Shown piece by piece: positions 1-8,401 of a DNA stretch of 64,000 nucleotides. The first letter of the stretch is position 1. The number at the start of each line of letters is the position of its first letter. This DNA is from Gracilimonas sp. Lineage in GTDB: Bacteria > Bacteroidota > Rhodothermia > Balneolales > Balneolaceae. Where the stretch lies: positions 62,001 through 126,000 of the forward strand of contig NZ_JAVJQO010000004.1 of assembly GCF_040218225.1 (NCBI RefSeq), written 5' to 3'. A program made the translations under genes and the position numbers. A model generated the notes under the pieces. That model saw nothing but the letters and a program-made list of their open reading frames with translations. It had not been told where the DNA came from and ran no database searches.

Positions 1-1
1 T

Positions 2-1255
2 TTAGGTACCGAACGACATGAATCGCGTCGTATTGATTTGCAGCTTAGAGGGCGTGCCGGTCGTCAGGGTGATCCCGGTGAATCACAGTTTTATGTATCT
101 CTGGAAGATGACCTGATGGCATTGTTTATGAGCGACCGGGTTGCCAATGTAATGGACAAACTCAACTTTGAAGAAGGCGAAGTAATTACCCATCCGTGGA
201 TCACCAAATCGCTGGAACGAGCTCAGGGGAAGGTAGAGCAGAATAACTTCAGTATTCGTAAGCGACAACTGGAGTATGATGACGTGCTTAACAACCAGCG
301 TAATGTAATTTATGCGCGCAGAAAGCATGCCTTGTCAGGAGATCAGCTTCGAACTGATATTATGGATATGCTGGATGACCTGGTTGAGTCACTGGTTGAA
401 CAGCATGTGGCAGCAGGCGACTACGATGGTCTTCATGAATCCGTTTTACGACACCTTGCTGTAGATGTAGATTATGATCGTGAGAAGTGGTTCAACATGA
501 ACGAACGAGATCTTGCAGATCATATTATTGAAAAGGCTATTCAGGCTTATAGAAAGAAAGAAGAACGCATGGCCAAACCGCTTTATCAGGTTATGAAGCG
601 AATTACAGAAGCCAAACCGGAAAACCGGCCTGACAAAGTACAGGTTATTTTCACGGATGGTATTCGCCGCATGCGTATCGTGGTAGGTGTTGAGTCTGCC
701 CTTGAAAATGAAGGTCGCGAAGTAGCCCGCTCGCTTGAGAAAAGTGCCATCTTGTCTATCATCGACCAGAAATGGATGGAACATCTTCGTGAGCTGGATT
801 CTGTTAAAGAAGGTATTGGACTGCGTTCTTTTGCACAAAAGGATCCGCTGCTGGAATACAAGCGTGAAGCATTTGATATGTTCAAAATGCTGCTGGATGA
901 TATCAATCAAGAAGCGATCTCATTAATCTGGAAAGCTGTGCCTGAAGTGCAGGCAGAAGATTCCAAGCTGGAGACTGCTCAAAAGCAAAAGTCACGTTTT
1001 GATACTTCCTCCATGGAAACTCAGCATGCAGATTCTACCGGCATGGGGCTCAAAGCTCCTCAACCCCAACAAAATGGTGGTCAGAAACCGCAGGGCGGAA
1101 ACGCTAAGCGACAGCCTGTGGAAGTTGCTGATGAACCCGGCCGAAATGATTATGTAACGGTTCAGAATATGAATAGCGGCGAAACCAAGGAAATAAAATG
1201 GAAATACGCTAAGCGTATGGTGGATGAAGAAGGCTGGGTTGTAGTCGAGAAATAA
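2..1255 (+). CDS. secA: SecA preprotein translocase ATPase, C-terminal part (5' end outside window)
   Basis: SecA is the cytoplasmic ATPase that drives proteins through SecYEG. The frame is open from base 2, so only about the last 418 residues are present. Seen: the SecA version of helicase motif VI (QLRGRAGRQGDPG) at the very start, then SQFYVSLEDDLM, then the helical scaffold/wing region with QKWMEHLRELDSVKEGIGLRSFAQKDPL. The tail is Q/K-rich and ends in a short conserved-looking block (GRNDYVTVQNMNSGE). The CxCx8C zinc motif that many SecA tails use to bind SecB and lipids is absent. A strong terminator follows. Confidence 0.97.
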   Translation, partial: LGTERHESRRIDLQLRGRAGRQGDPGESQFYVSLEDDLMALFMSDRVANVMDKLNFEEGEVITHPWITKSLERAQGKVEQNNFSIRKRQLEYDDVLNNQRNVIYARRKHALSGDQLRTDIMDMLDDLVESLVEQHVAAGDYDGLHESVLRHLAVDVDYDREKWFNMNERDLADHIIEKAIQAYRKKEERMAKPLYQVMKRITEAKPENRPDKVQVIFTDGIRRMRIVVGVESALENEGREVARSLEKSAILSIIDQKWMEHLRELDSVKEGIGLRSFAQKDPLLEYKREAFDMFKMLLDDINQEAISLIWKAVPEVQAEDSKLETAQKQKSRFDTSSMETQHADSTGMGLKAPQPQQNGGQKPQGGNAKRQPVEVADEPGRNDYVTVQNMNSGETKEIKWKYAKRMVDEEGWVVVEK

Positions 1256-1266
1256 TCTATCTGCAC

Positions 1267-1317
1267 CATAGCAGGGCGCAAAATCTTGCGTCCCTGCTAT
1301 GTACCTAAACTTTTTTT
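1267..1317 (+). terminator. Rho-independent terminator after secA
   Basis: A 15-16 bp stem (CATAGCAGGGCGCAA, loop AATC, then the complement with one bulged base) is followed by a run of seven T about ten bases later. It separates secA from the downstream kinase. Confidence 0.85.
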
Positions 1318-1354
1318 CGCTATGTTTGTCGCGAACTAATTAAACACCGGATTT

Positions 1355-2116
1355 GTGGAAGTTTTAGGGATCGATATTGGGAGTTATGGCATCAAAGGTG
1401 CTATTGTGGATACAGAGAAGGGAGAGATTGTATCCAAGAAGCGCACTACCGACAAAATTGAAGATACCCGCCCCCACAAACTCATCTCTAAGTTACATAA
1501 GGTCGTTAAGAAATTCGATTGGGAAGGACCTATCGGGTGCGCTTTCCCTGCAGCAACCAGTAAAGGCATTGTACTTTCTACTACCCGCATGGATCAGGGT
1601 TGGGTTGATGCAGATGCGGACCATCTTTTCACTGAAATAACCGGGTGTAATGTGAGTGTGATTAATGATACCGATGCTGTCGGCTTAGCCGAAATGAAGT
1701 TTGGCGTAGGGAAAGAACAGCGCGGTACCGTTATTGTTTTGACAGTTGGCACCGGAATTGGCTCCTCCTTATTTGTTGATGGAACACTGGTACCCAATAC
1801 CGAACTTGGACAGATAGAAATCAAAGGCATCAGCATTGAAGAGAGAGCCTCAAACCGGGTTCGTAAAGAAGAAGGAATCCGAAAGAAAACCTGGGGAAAA
1901 AGACTACAGTTAGTTTTAGAACAGTATGAACGACTTTTCCATCCTGACCTTTTTATACTGGGAGGGCAGCTTTCCAAAAAAGCCGATAAAACTTTTCCTT
2001 ATATCAAAATAAAAACCAAGTTTAAGGCCGCCAGCCTGCTCAATAATGCAAGTATTGTGGGTGCAGCCTATTATGCGGCTTCGGTTCAGCTTAAGAATAA
2101 AGAGTTCTACCGGTAG
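1355..2116 (+). CDS. ppgK: Polyphosphate glucokinase-like ROK family sugar kinase
   Basis: The family phosphorylates glucose, using polyphosphate (sometimes ATP) as donor. Seen in 253 residues: the N-terminal phosphate-binding block GIDIGSYGIKGAIVD, a PPGK-style segment around GCAFPAATSKGIVLSTTRMDQGW, the catalytic NDTDAVGLAE (Asp near residue 106), the phosphate-binding GTGIGSSLF, and ELGQIEIKGISIEERAS, which is the family's E-rich block followed by the ERAS(D/N)RVR motif. Length fits PPGK. The start is GTG with no strong ribosome site. The second glycine of the usual GIDIGG(S/T) is Ser-Tyr here. A plain glucokinase activity is the alternative. Confidence 0.85.
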   Translation: MEVLGIDIGSYGIKGAIVDTEKGEIVSKKRTTDKIEDTRPHKLISKLHKVVKKFDWEGPIGCAFPAATSKGIVLSTTRMDQGWVDADADHLFTEITGCNVSVINDTDAVGLAEMKFGVGKEQRGTVIVLTVGTGIGSSLFVDGTLVPNTELGQIEIKGISIEERASNRVRKEEGIRKKTWGKRLQLVLEQYERLFHPDLFILGGQLSKKADKTFPYIKIKTKFKAASLLNNASIVGAAYYAASVQLKNKEFYR

Positions 2117-2122
2117 GATTAC

Positions 2123-2500
2123 TTATTCATTAGAATGAAGGGCAATTCGGTTTCCTTCACTATCCAGAATCACGGCCATATATCCATTGTCTTCTGTGAT
2201 AAGTCTTTTATGAATCATGATTTTACCTCCGGCATCTTCTACCCGGTCAAGAATCGGCTGAAGATTAGGGTTGGCATTCAGATACAATAATGGCCCGTGA
2301 CTGTCGCTGGGAAAATACCACTCCTTATTCTGAATAATCGTACCTCCAACTGTTCCCGTAGTAGCCGGGAAAAGAGCCATTCGCAAACCATCCCCTATAT
2401 CAAGATCAGGCATTTCAAATTCAAAAATAGTTTCATAGAATTTCTTTGCCCTGTCAATATCGTTTGCAGGTATTTCGAACCAGTTAATCGCATTATTCAT
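2123..2500 (-). CDS. VOC/glyoxalase-fold protein
   Basis: A 125-residue vicinal-oxygen-chelate protein. Seen: NWFEIPANDIDRAKKFYETIF at the N terminus, typical of the first beta-alpha unit, and MIHKRLITEDNGYMAVILDSEGNRIALHS at the C terminus, typical of the second. Substrate cannot be read from sequence. It converges with the ppgK-like gene (6 bp apart) and lies downstream of the marR gene on the same strand, so co-transcription with marR is possible. Confidence 0.85.
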   Translation of the reverse strand: MNNAINWFEIPANDIDRAKKFYETIFEFEMPDLDIGDGLRMALFPATTGTVGGTIIQNKEWYFPSDSHGPLLYLNANPNLQPILDRVEDAGGKIMIHKRLITEDNGYMAVILDSEGNRIALHSNE

Positions 2501-2565
2501 TAATATATTCCTCCATCCCGATTGTTTAAAAGACTGCCCGATAGTACGTTATGGAGATATTAAAT

Positions 2566-3009
2566 TCAAGAACGGGCTTTTTCGAGCAGTAAATTCAGTT
2601 GCTCTGCTTCTTCCTCCGAGAGTAACGTAAATTCATCATCAAGCTCATGAATCCGGTCTTCTATCTGGGCGAGTAATCTTAGCCCTTCGTACTTGATAAA
2701 CACCTGTATTAACCGGCCGTCTTTCGGATCTTTTCGTTTCCGGACCAAGCCCTTTTTTATGAGCCGGTCTACCAGCCGTGAGGTATCTGAGCTTTTGTCC
2801 ATCATTTCTGCCTGTATTTGTTTGGTGGACATAGGCTCGTTATTTGCTGCTTTCAATATTCTTAAAATGGAAAGCTGTTGCTGGGTAACTTCAAATTCCT
2901 CCAGAAAATCCTTGATGGCCGTTCGAAGCCAGACTTCAGTTTCGCAGATATTGTTGCGCAGTTCTTGCCATACGTTTTTTTGAGCAGTTGCAGTAGCATT
3001 TGTACTCAT
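2566..3009 (-). CDS. MarR-family transcriptional regulator
   Basis: A 147-residue winged-helix repressor. Seen: LRILKAANNEPMSTKQIQAEMMDKSSDTSRLVDRLIKKGL, which is the helix-turn-helix, followed by VRKRKDPKDGRLIQVFI, the wing with the family DxR motif. The C terminus is a Leu/Glu-rich dimerisation helix. The promoter just upstream holds a perfect 12-bp palindrome AACATTAATGTT between the -33 and -7 elements, so autoregulation is likely. A similar site lies in front of the 31-36 kb operon. Confidence 0.9.
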   Translation of the reverse strand: MSTNATATAQKNVWQELRNNICETEVWLRTAIKDFLEEFEVTQQQLSILRILKAANNEPMSTKQIQAEMMDKSSDTSRLVDRLIKKGLVRKRKDPKDGRLIQVFIKYEGLRLLAQIEDRIHELDDEFTLLSEEEAEQLNLLLEKARS

Positions 3010-3042
3010 AAGATCGGGTTATTTGCAGATGATTTAATTGTG

Positions 3043-3079
3043 ACAAATATAATGTCTAAACATTAATGTTCAAACAGAT
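3043..3079 (-). promoter_or_regulatory. marR promoter with operator palindrome in the spacer
   Basis: Read on the minus strand: TGTTTG, then a 19-base spacer containing AACATTAATGTT, then TATATTTG (matches the Bacteroidetes -33 TTG / -7 TAnnTTTG pattern). A dimer bound to the palindrome would block polymerase. A match of 20 of 26 bases in the same orientation occurs at 36057-36083. Confidence 0.6.
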
Positions 3080-3103
3080 CTCTTTTAAGTATTATGCTAG
3101 CGG

Positions 3104-4006
3104 TTAAACCTCTTGGGAAAGCGGAGCTTGTTTTGTTTTTCCGCGTTCAAGCACTATAAAATTTCCGGAAATAATGAAGATGACACCAAATACACCCGCT
3201 GATGTCCAGGTATAGTCTTCAAAAATAGTTGAAAGGATAAGTGCAATTATCGGGACCACAAGTTGCACGTATCCTGCCCGGCTTGCTCCAATTCGACCTA
3301 TTAAACTCAGATAAGCCCCAAAAGCAAAAACAGACCCGAATACTGCCAGGTACAGCAAAGACAAGCTGTATGAAAATTCAAGGCTGTACGAAAACTGGTA
3401 GCCAACCACCAGTGCAACAACAGCCATGGCAATTGCTCCATAAGTCATACCAATTGCATTTGTTTGGAGAACGGGTAATCCTGCAGACTGATTCCTGGCT
3501 GAAATGATGTTTCCCAGAGATGCTATATAGGAAGCCCCAACCGCTTGTAACAATGCAATGGATGCTGCATCTGAAAAAGAAAAACTGAGTAAATCCCGAT
3601 AAAAAATCATCACGATTCCTATTAACCCAAGAAAAGCACCACCATAAACTTTCCAGGGAATAACGTTTTTCAAAAAAATCCGGCTGTTGAAAATGTTCAT
3701 AAACAGCATAGTAGAAAAGATAAGGGCTACCAATCCACTCGTGAGTGTCTGCTCAGCCAAATACACCATCCAGTAATTAAAACCGAACAGAAACAATCCC
3801 TGCAAGAAAATAAACCCATGCTCAGACAGAGTATAACTAAGATTTAACTTCTTGATTTTTGAGTAGCCAAGCAGAATAAGCCCTGCCAGTAAAAACCGAT
3901 AGCTGACAGAAACAATAGAATCAACTTCTCCAACCTGAAAGGTAATGGCGAACCAGGTTGAGCCCCAGATAAGAGCCGGTATGAGATATAAAACGATGTT
4001 TTTCAA
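3104..4006 (-). CDS. EamA/DMT-superfamily membrane transporter
   Basis: A 300-residue inner-membrane protein with about ten hydrophobic helices in two EamA repeats. The family start LYLIPALIWGSTWFAI is visible, as is the second repeat (GAYLSLIGRIGASRAGYVQLVVPIIALILSTIFE). Members export amino acids or metabolites. The start is TTG at 4006; no ATG fits the family N terminus. It ends 95 bp upstream of the marR start on the same strand. Confidence 0.88.
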   Translation of the reverse strand: MKNIVLYLIPALIWGSTWFAITFQVGEVDSIVSVSYRFLLAGLILLGYSKIKKLNLSYTLSEHGFIFLQGLFLFGFNYWMVYLAEQTLTSGLVALIFSTMLFMNIFNSRIFLKNVIPWKVYGGAFLGLIGIVMIFYRDLLSFSFSDAASIALLQAVGASYIASLGNIISARNQSAGLPVLQTNAIGMTYGAIAMAVVALVVGYQFSYSLEFSYSLSLLYLAVFGSVFAFGAYLSLIGRIGASRAGYVQLVVPIIALILSTIFEDYTWTSAGVFGVIFIISGNFIVLERGKTKQAPLSQEV

Positions 4007-4088
4007 AGCTGCCGATTTTACTTAACCGGCAAATAGTAAGCAACTGGATTCAATAATAATTGTAATAAAACAGACGAACCCAAAAGTT

Positions 4089-4421
4089 TTAGCCAACACA
4101 TTTTACGCAACGGGTAGTATGTGGTATGTATTCCAACCGGCCAAAAGGAATTTCTTCTCCACATCGGGTACAAATACCAAATTTACCCGAGTCTGAGTTC
4201 TCTTCAGCCCGTTCCAGCTTTTTCAACTGTTGCAGTTTCTCTCTTAAAGATGATTCGTTAATAGTTTTGTTATTAATAGCGTCCATCCTTGAAACTCTGC
4301 CTATGGAAGCATCTAAGGGAATGGGCTTTACCAGCTCCTGAAGCTCAGCAATGTCATTCTTAGTCTGTTGAATTCTTGACCCAATAATTTCTTTAAGTCT
4401 GATCTTTTCTGAATCTGTCAT
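4089..4421 (-). CDS. TraR/DksA-family C4 zinc-finger protein
   Basis: About 110 residues. Seen: CTRCGEEIPFGRLEYIPHTTRCVKC at the C terminus, a CxxC-x17-CxxC zinc finger of the DksA C4 type, preceded by IGRVSRMDAIN and a charged coiled-coil stretch. Members bind the RNA polymerase secondary channel and tune transcription under stress. The ATG at 4421 (MTDSEKIRLKEI) is preferred because it leaves 13 bases to the upstream gene, whereas a start at 4472 would overlap it by 38 bases. Confidence 0.88.
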   Translation of the reverse strand: MTDSEKIRLKEIIGSRIQQTKNDIAELQELVKPIPLDASIGRVSRMDAINNKTINESSLREKLQQLKKLERAEENSDSGKFGICTRCGEEIPFGRLEYIPHTTRCVKCVG

Positions 4422-4434
4422 TATCAGCAGTTCA

Positions 4435-5223
4435 TTATTTTTCGTGGTAAAAAAGCAACTTCCAAAGTTCACTATTCACAATTTCGCGAGTATCTATAAT
4501 CGCGTTCATTGTTTCGGTAAAGTTAGCCCCGGGCATTACGCTCTGCATAATTTCATTTGTAAATCCATATTCGATATTACTTACTTTATCGTAGAAATCA
4601 GCGGTGATAAAATTATAATCATACCCTACACCACCGGGTTTCATAAGGGAATAAGTCCGCCAGTTATGCATTTTTTCCTGTTGAATGCGTTCTTCGTGCA
4701 AAGGCCGGGCAATGTCATTTTCTAAGGCGAGATACTGATTTTCCATTCCGGGCTTTACCCTCATAAAATTTATAACTGCATATCCTCCTGGCTTCGAATC
4801 CATTATACTCATAACACCAGCTTCAGTTTTCCATAGTTCGGAATACTGATAGTCTGCCAAAGCAAGTGATTTTGTCAGGATTTCTTTTTTATCTGCTGAA
4901 AGCAATTCGTTGAGCCTTTCTCCTTCAGCCATCATATCATCGAGATTCTCATATGTCCTTACAAGCACATAATTATATTTACTCAGGCTGCCCCCGGGAT
5001 AGACAACCTTATAGAAATAGCTCCCACTTATATCTTCGGAGTTTACTTCCTTCTCCAGAATTGCTTCCCAGTTTGAGTTTACCAACTCCTCAAACTCAAC
5101 CATATTCTCTGTCTCAACTTTCAGGTAATCTATATTCAGATAAGCGCCCTCTACAGTTTGCGAATAGGCAGAAATAGAAATGAGACACATTACGACTAAC
5201 GTAAGCAAAGTAACCTTTTTCAT
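4435..5223 (-). CDS. Exported protein of unknown function
   Basis: About 262 residues starting MKKVTLLTLVVMCLISISAYSQ, a clear signal peptide with cleavage near AYSQ-TVEGAY. The mature part contains two similar halves (YLKVE...NSNWEAIL... and FMRVKPGMENQYLALEND...), each followed by a Trp-Arg/Trp-Glu segment, suggesting a duplicated dimeric alpha/beta-barrel-like fold. I do not recognise a named family. An upstream in-frame ATG (5235) would add four residues before the signal peptide. It sits between the DksA-type gene and the TPR gene on the same strand. Confidence 0.7.
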   Translation of the reverse strand: MKKVTLLTLVVMCLISISAYSQTVEGAYLNIDYLKVETENMVEFEELVNSNWEAILEKEVNSEDISGSYFYKVVYPGGSLSKYNYVLVRTYENLDDMMAEGERLNELLSADKKEILTKSLALADYQYSELWKTEAGVMSIMDSKPGGYAVINFMRVKPGMENQYLALENDIARPLHEERIQQEKMHNWRTYSLMKPGGVGYDYNFITADFYDKVSNIEYGFTNEIMQSVMPGANFTETMNAIIDTREIVNSELWKLLFYHEK

Positions 5224-5304
5224 ACCGCACTCCATTTGTTAACCCTTACTTTAAAGTAGAAGAATGCCGCAAAATTTCAAGTTAGAATAGTGTCTTGAAG
5301 AGCT

Positions 5305-6774
5305 TTATTGCGATGCTAAACCTGTTGCCTGTTCTTTCCCAAGCCAGGATTTTCTACGCTTAGGAGTGCGTTCCAGTTGTTTTTCATAAGCATCAATAGC
5401 CTCTTCGTAATTTCCCGCTTCCATTAAAACTTCGGCTAGCAATTCATAGGATGGTTTTACAATGGTAGGTGGCCCAAAGTCTATGGGTAATTCAGATTCA
5501 GCCACTGCAGTTTCTTTAAGCAGTTCAAATCCTTCATCTTTATTGCCTTCTTCAATGAGCAACAAACTCTTAATTTGGTTCATCTGGATGTTCCGGTCCG
5601 GACTTTCCGGTACTTCCATCAGTTTATCCAGATTTTCACGGGCTTTTTCCAGCTCTCCCATTTTTATGGCCGCAAAAGCTGAGGTAAAGAAATAATTCTG
5701 CCCGGCTCTGTTTCCGGTTTCATATTCAGCTTTCCATTCCTCAGCTGCCACCCACATTTCGCTATCCACCACGAAGTGCCCCCTCATAACTGAAAAGTGC
5801 CACTTCTCTCCTCCGGTTGGTTCTTTTTTAATTCGGTCGTAACAGTTCAACAAAACCTCCCGGGCTTTCTCTTTTTCTCCGGCTTGAAGATATCCATACT
5901 GTAACCACCAGGGATAGTGACCACAAACAGTTAATTTCTCGTCCAGCTCTTTTTGGCGGGTTTGCTGTACATCACGAGCTACAATATTGGCATCAATGGT
6001 TTCTTTCCACATTCCCAATGCGAGGAAAATATGCGAGGTCATATGTTGTGCATGAGCCGCAGCCGGTGCGATTTCTGAATAAGCTTTCGCCATCGGCAAG
6101 CCGAGCGGAGCATGAACAGGATCATCAAAAGAATGAATCAGGTAATGCGCTGCACCGGGATGTTCATTATTTGCATTCCAAACATCAAATAACTCAGCTG
6201 CAGCTTTCATATAAATGGCAAAATCCCGCCCTTCATGGGCAGTCCCTAAAATGGACAGGCCATAAAAGGCTGTAATTTCATGATCTTCAGGATATTTTTC
6301 ATGAAGTCCTTTCATAAATTCCATATACAAATCATCCCGTTCTTCTTTCGAGAGGCCTTTTGAGTTCTCTGCATTTCCGTAGAGCACTTCCAGCGACATC
6401 AGCAGATCTTTTTCTCTTTGTGCAGATGCTTTTTTTTGTCGCTCTTCCACCGTTTCACCCAGCTTGCTTAAAATTGCCATTGCAGCCACGCGATCCTGCT
6501 GCATCCAGATGGGATGATTATGGGACTTAGCCTCTCCGTAATAAGCCATCACAAAGTTGGGATCTTTTTTTTGTGCCCGCTGAAAAGCCCGCGCTGCATC
6601 ATCATATTCAAAATTATGCAGGAACTTTACTCCCTCGATAAAATCAGCCTGTGCGGCTTCAGCACCTGAATTCGGGAAATCAATTTTACCTAAAAGCTTA
6701 TTTTGGGCAACAGATTCAACCGGAATAAAGATGAAGAGAGTAACTATCAGAAGTAAAGAGAAGTATTTTTTCAT
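5305..6774 (-). CDS. Exported tetratricopeptide-repeat protein
   Basis: About 489 residues, starting MKKYFSLLLIVTLFIFIPVESVAQ (signal peptide). Seen: TPR-like helical pairs from FLHNFEYDDAARAFQRAQKKDPNFVMAYYGEAK, a middle section rich in His (MTSHIFLALGMWKETIDAN), and C-terminal TPRs (YELLAEVLMEAGNYEEAIDAYEKQLERTP). The ATG at 6774 is chosen because the longer form from 6840 would overlap the amidohydrolase gene and hide the signal peptide. Probable operon with the amidohydrolase upstream (46 bp gap). Role unknown, likely periplasmic scaffold. Confidence 0.8.
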   Translation of the reverse strand: MKKYFSLLLIVTLFIFIPVESVAQNKLLGKIDFPNSGAEAAQADFIEGVKFLHNFEYDDAARAFQRAQKKDPNFVMAYYGEAKSHNHPIWMQQDRVAAMAILSKLGETVEERQKKASAQREKDLLMSLEVLYGNAENSKGLSKEERDDLYMEFMKGLHEKYPEDHEITAFYGLSILGTAHEGRDFAIYMKAAAELFDVWNANNEHPGAAHYLIHSFDDPVHAPLGLPMAKAYSEIAPAAAHAQHMTSHIFLALGMWKETIDANIVARDVQQTRQKELDEKLTVCGHYPWWLQYGYLQAGEKEKAREVLLNCYDRIKKEPTGGEKWHFSVMRGHFVVDSEMWVAAEEWKAEYETGNRAGQNYFFTSAFAAIKMGELEKARENLDKLMEVPESPDRNIQMNQIKSLLLIEEGNKDEGFELLKETAVAESELPIDFGPPTIVKPSYELLAEVLMEAGNYEEAIDAYEKQLERTPKRRKSWLGKEQATGLASQ

Positions 6775-6820
6775 GACTCTGAGATTTATTGGACTACTTA
6801 ATATTGATATACAAAATAAC

Positions 6821-8248
6821 CTATTGATCCTGAATTTCACTCACATTCATCATTTTTCCTTTGAGCATCACGTGAGAAAGGGTTCTCATATTCGAAATAT
6901 CTTCAGATGGATTTTTCTCTAACAAGATCAGATTAGCAAACTTACCAGACTCAAGTGTACCGAAATCATTATCACGGCGCATGGATTCTGCACCATTCCG
7001 GGTAGCCATCACAATCAAATCCTTTGCTGGAATACCAGCAGACTGCATGGCCTCAAGTTCATCAAAAATGGAAACACCATGCAGCGTACCCGGATTTCCG
7101 GCATCGGTACCTACCACAATAGGAATACCCGCTTCATAAACTTTTTTCAGGTTTGTTAAAGGTATTTCTCTTGTCATATCGGTTTCCGGATTAAATGCTT
7201 CAAGCCGATTTTTCATGTTTGCGGACAAACGCGGGTGATTTTTGAACTGACTTGCAGTGTTAATTAACTCCATCGTCCTTGAATCTATACAACCATTGGG
7301 ATCGGTTACCGGAATGGGAGCAATATCAGCAGCAGCTCTGAAGGCTAGCATATAGCCCGCACTTACAATCAGCGTAGGGTTATAATAGGTTCCGCTTTCT
7401 TTGGCCAATTCAATAAACTCTTCATCAATTTCAGTATTCTGCACACTATGAACCAGCAGTTTGGTGCCATTCCGTAAAGCTGCTTTTGCTTGTTCTAAAG
7501 TTGTGGCATGAGCTATCATCTGATTATCCTGACGTCGAATTTCTTCTGCAGTTGCTTGAACCCGCTGCATATACTCTTCGCTATCTTCATCAAAAGTCCA
7601 GAATTTGATACCGGTACTACCTAAAGCTGACAAATACTGAACCGTTTTTATTCCTGTTTCTTCGGAATCCAGAGTTACCAGCACTTTATCAGAGGGCAAA
7701 TCGAAAGGAGCACCCGGAACCGGAGTAATCAGCGGACCGGCAGCTGCTACATGTGGTGCTTTAGGATTGTTTTCGGCTTCTTCCTGAAGGTCGATCGACC
7801 AGCTCATCCCCCCTACATCATACACACCGGTAATTCCTGAACAGAGATATGAATTATAATATCGTTGAGGATTTTGTTTTTGGTAAGCTGCCACTTCCGG
7901 GAATGGGTATGTTTCCGTTATATCCATAGCATCAGGACGGCTGTCAAAAAAACCTGTTTGGAAAAAGTGCATATGAGCGTCAACGATGCCGGGCGTAATA
8001 TACTTCCCTTCCGCATTTACGACTTCAGCTCCGAGAGGAACTGAGCATTCCCCATCTTTGCCCACACAGTCAATTTCTGAACCGTTGATTACAACCATGC
8101 TATTCACGATTGGTTCTGATCCGGTTCCATCAAATAAAGTAGCCCCTGAGATAACGGTTACTTTTTTCGTTGATTCGGAACCGCTGCATCCGGCAGCAAC
8201 AGTTGCTGCTATTAACAGTCCAGCTACTATCCATTTTATTGATCTCAT
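6821..8248 (-). CDS. Amidohydrolase-family lipoprotein (imidazolonepropionase-like)
   Basis: 475 residues with a lipoprotein signal ending AAGC (Cys21). Seen metal-site motifs: VDAHMHF (HxH) near residue 90, TGIKFWTF (candidate bridging Lys), MIAHATT and LLVHSVQ (His ligands), and VVGTDAGNPG (Asp). This is the usual order for the metal-dependent hydrolase superfamily. These enzymes cleave cyclic amides or dipeptides (e.g. prolidase-like); substrate unknown. It is divergent from the S9 peptidase gene (153 bp between starts), so a shared peptide-degrading role is plausible. Confidence 0.88.
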   Translation of the reverse strand: MRSIKWIVAGLLIAATVAAGCSGSESTKKVTVISGATLFDGTGSEPIVNSMVVINGSEIDCVGKDGECSVPLGAEVVNAEGKYITPGIVDAHMHFFQTGFFDSRPDAMDITETYPFPEVAAYQKQNPQRYYNSYLCSGITGVYDVGGMSWSIDLQEEAENNPKAPHVAAAGPLITPVPGAPFDLPSDKVLVTLDSEETGIKTVQYLSALGSTGIKFWTFDEDSEEYMQRVQATAEEIRRQDNQMIAHATTLEQAKAALRNGTKLLVHSVQNTEIDEEFIELAKESGTYYNPTLIVSAGYMLAFRAAADIAPIPVTDPNGCIDSRTMELINTASQFKNHPRLSANMKNRLEAFNPETDMTREIPLTNLKKVYEAGIPIVVGTDAGNPGTLHGVSIFDELEAMQSAGIPAKDLIVMATRNGAESMRRDNDFGTLESGKFANLILLEKNPSEDISNMRTLSHVMLKGKMMNVSEIQDQ

Positions 8249-8401
8249 AAATTTATATCTGCTAAAATTTACACTTAACAGGATTTAAGCATTTAAAATC
8301 AGCATTACAAATGGGTACATAATTTCAGGCTAAGTCTTTAGATCAGGAGGCTTATTGAGTATATTTACCTCAATGAATTAATCATAATCAGGAGGATACC
8401 A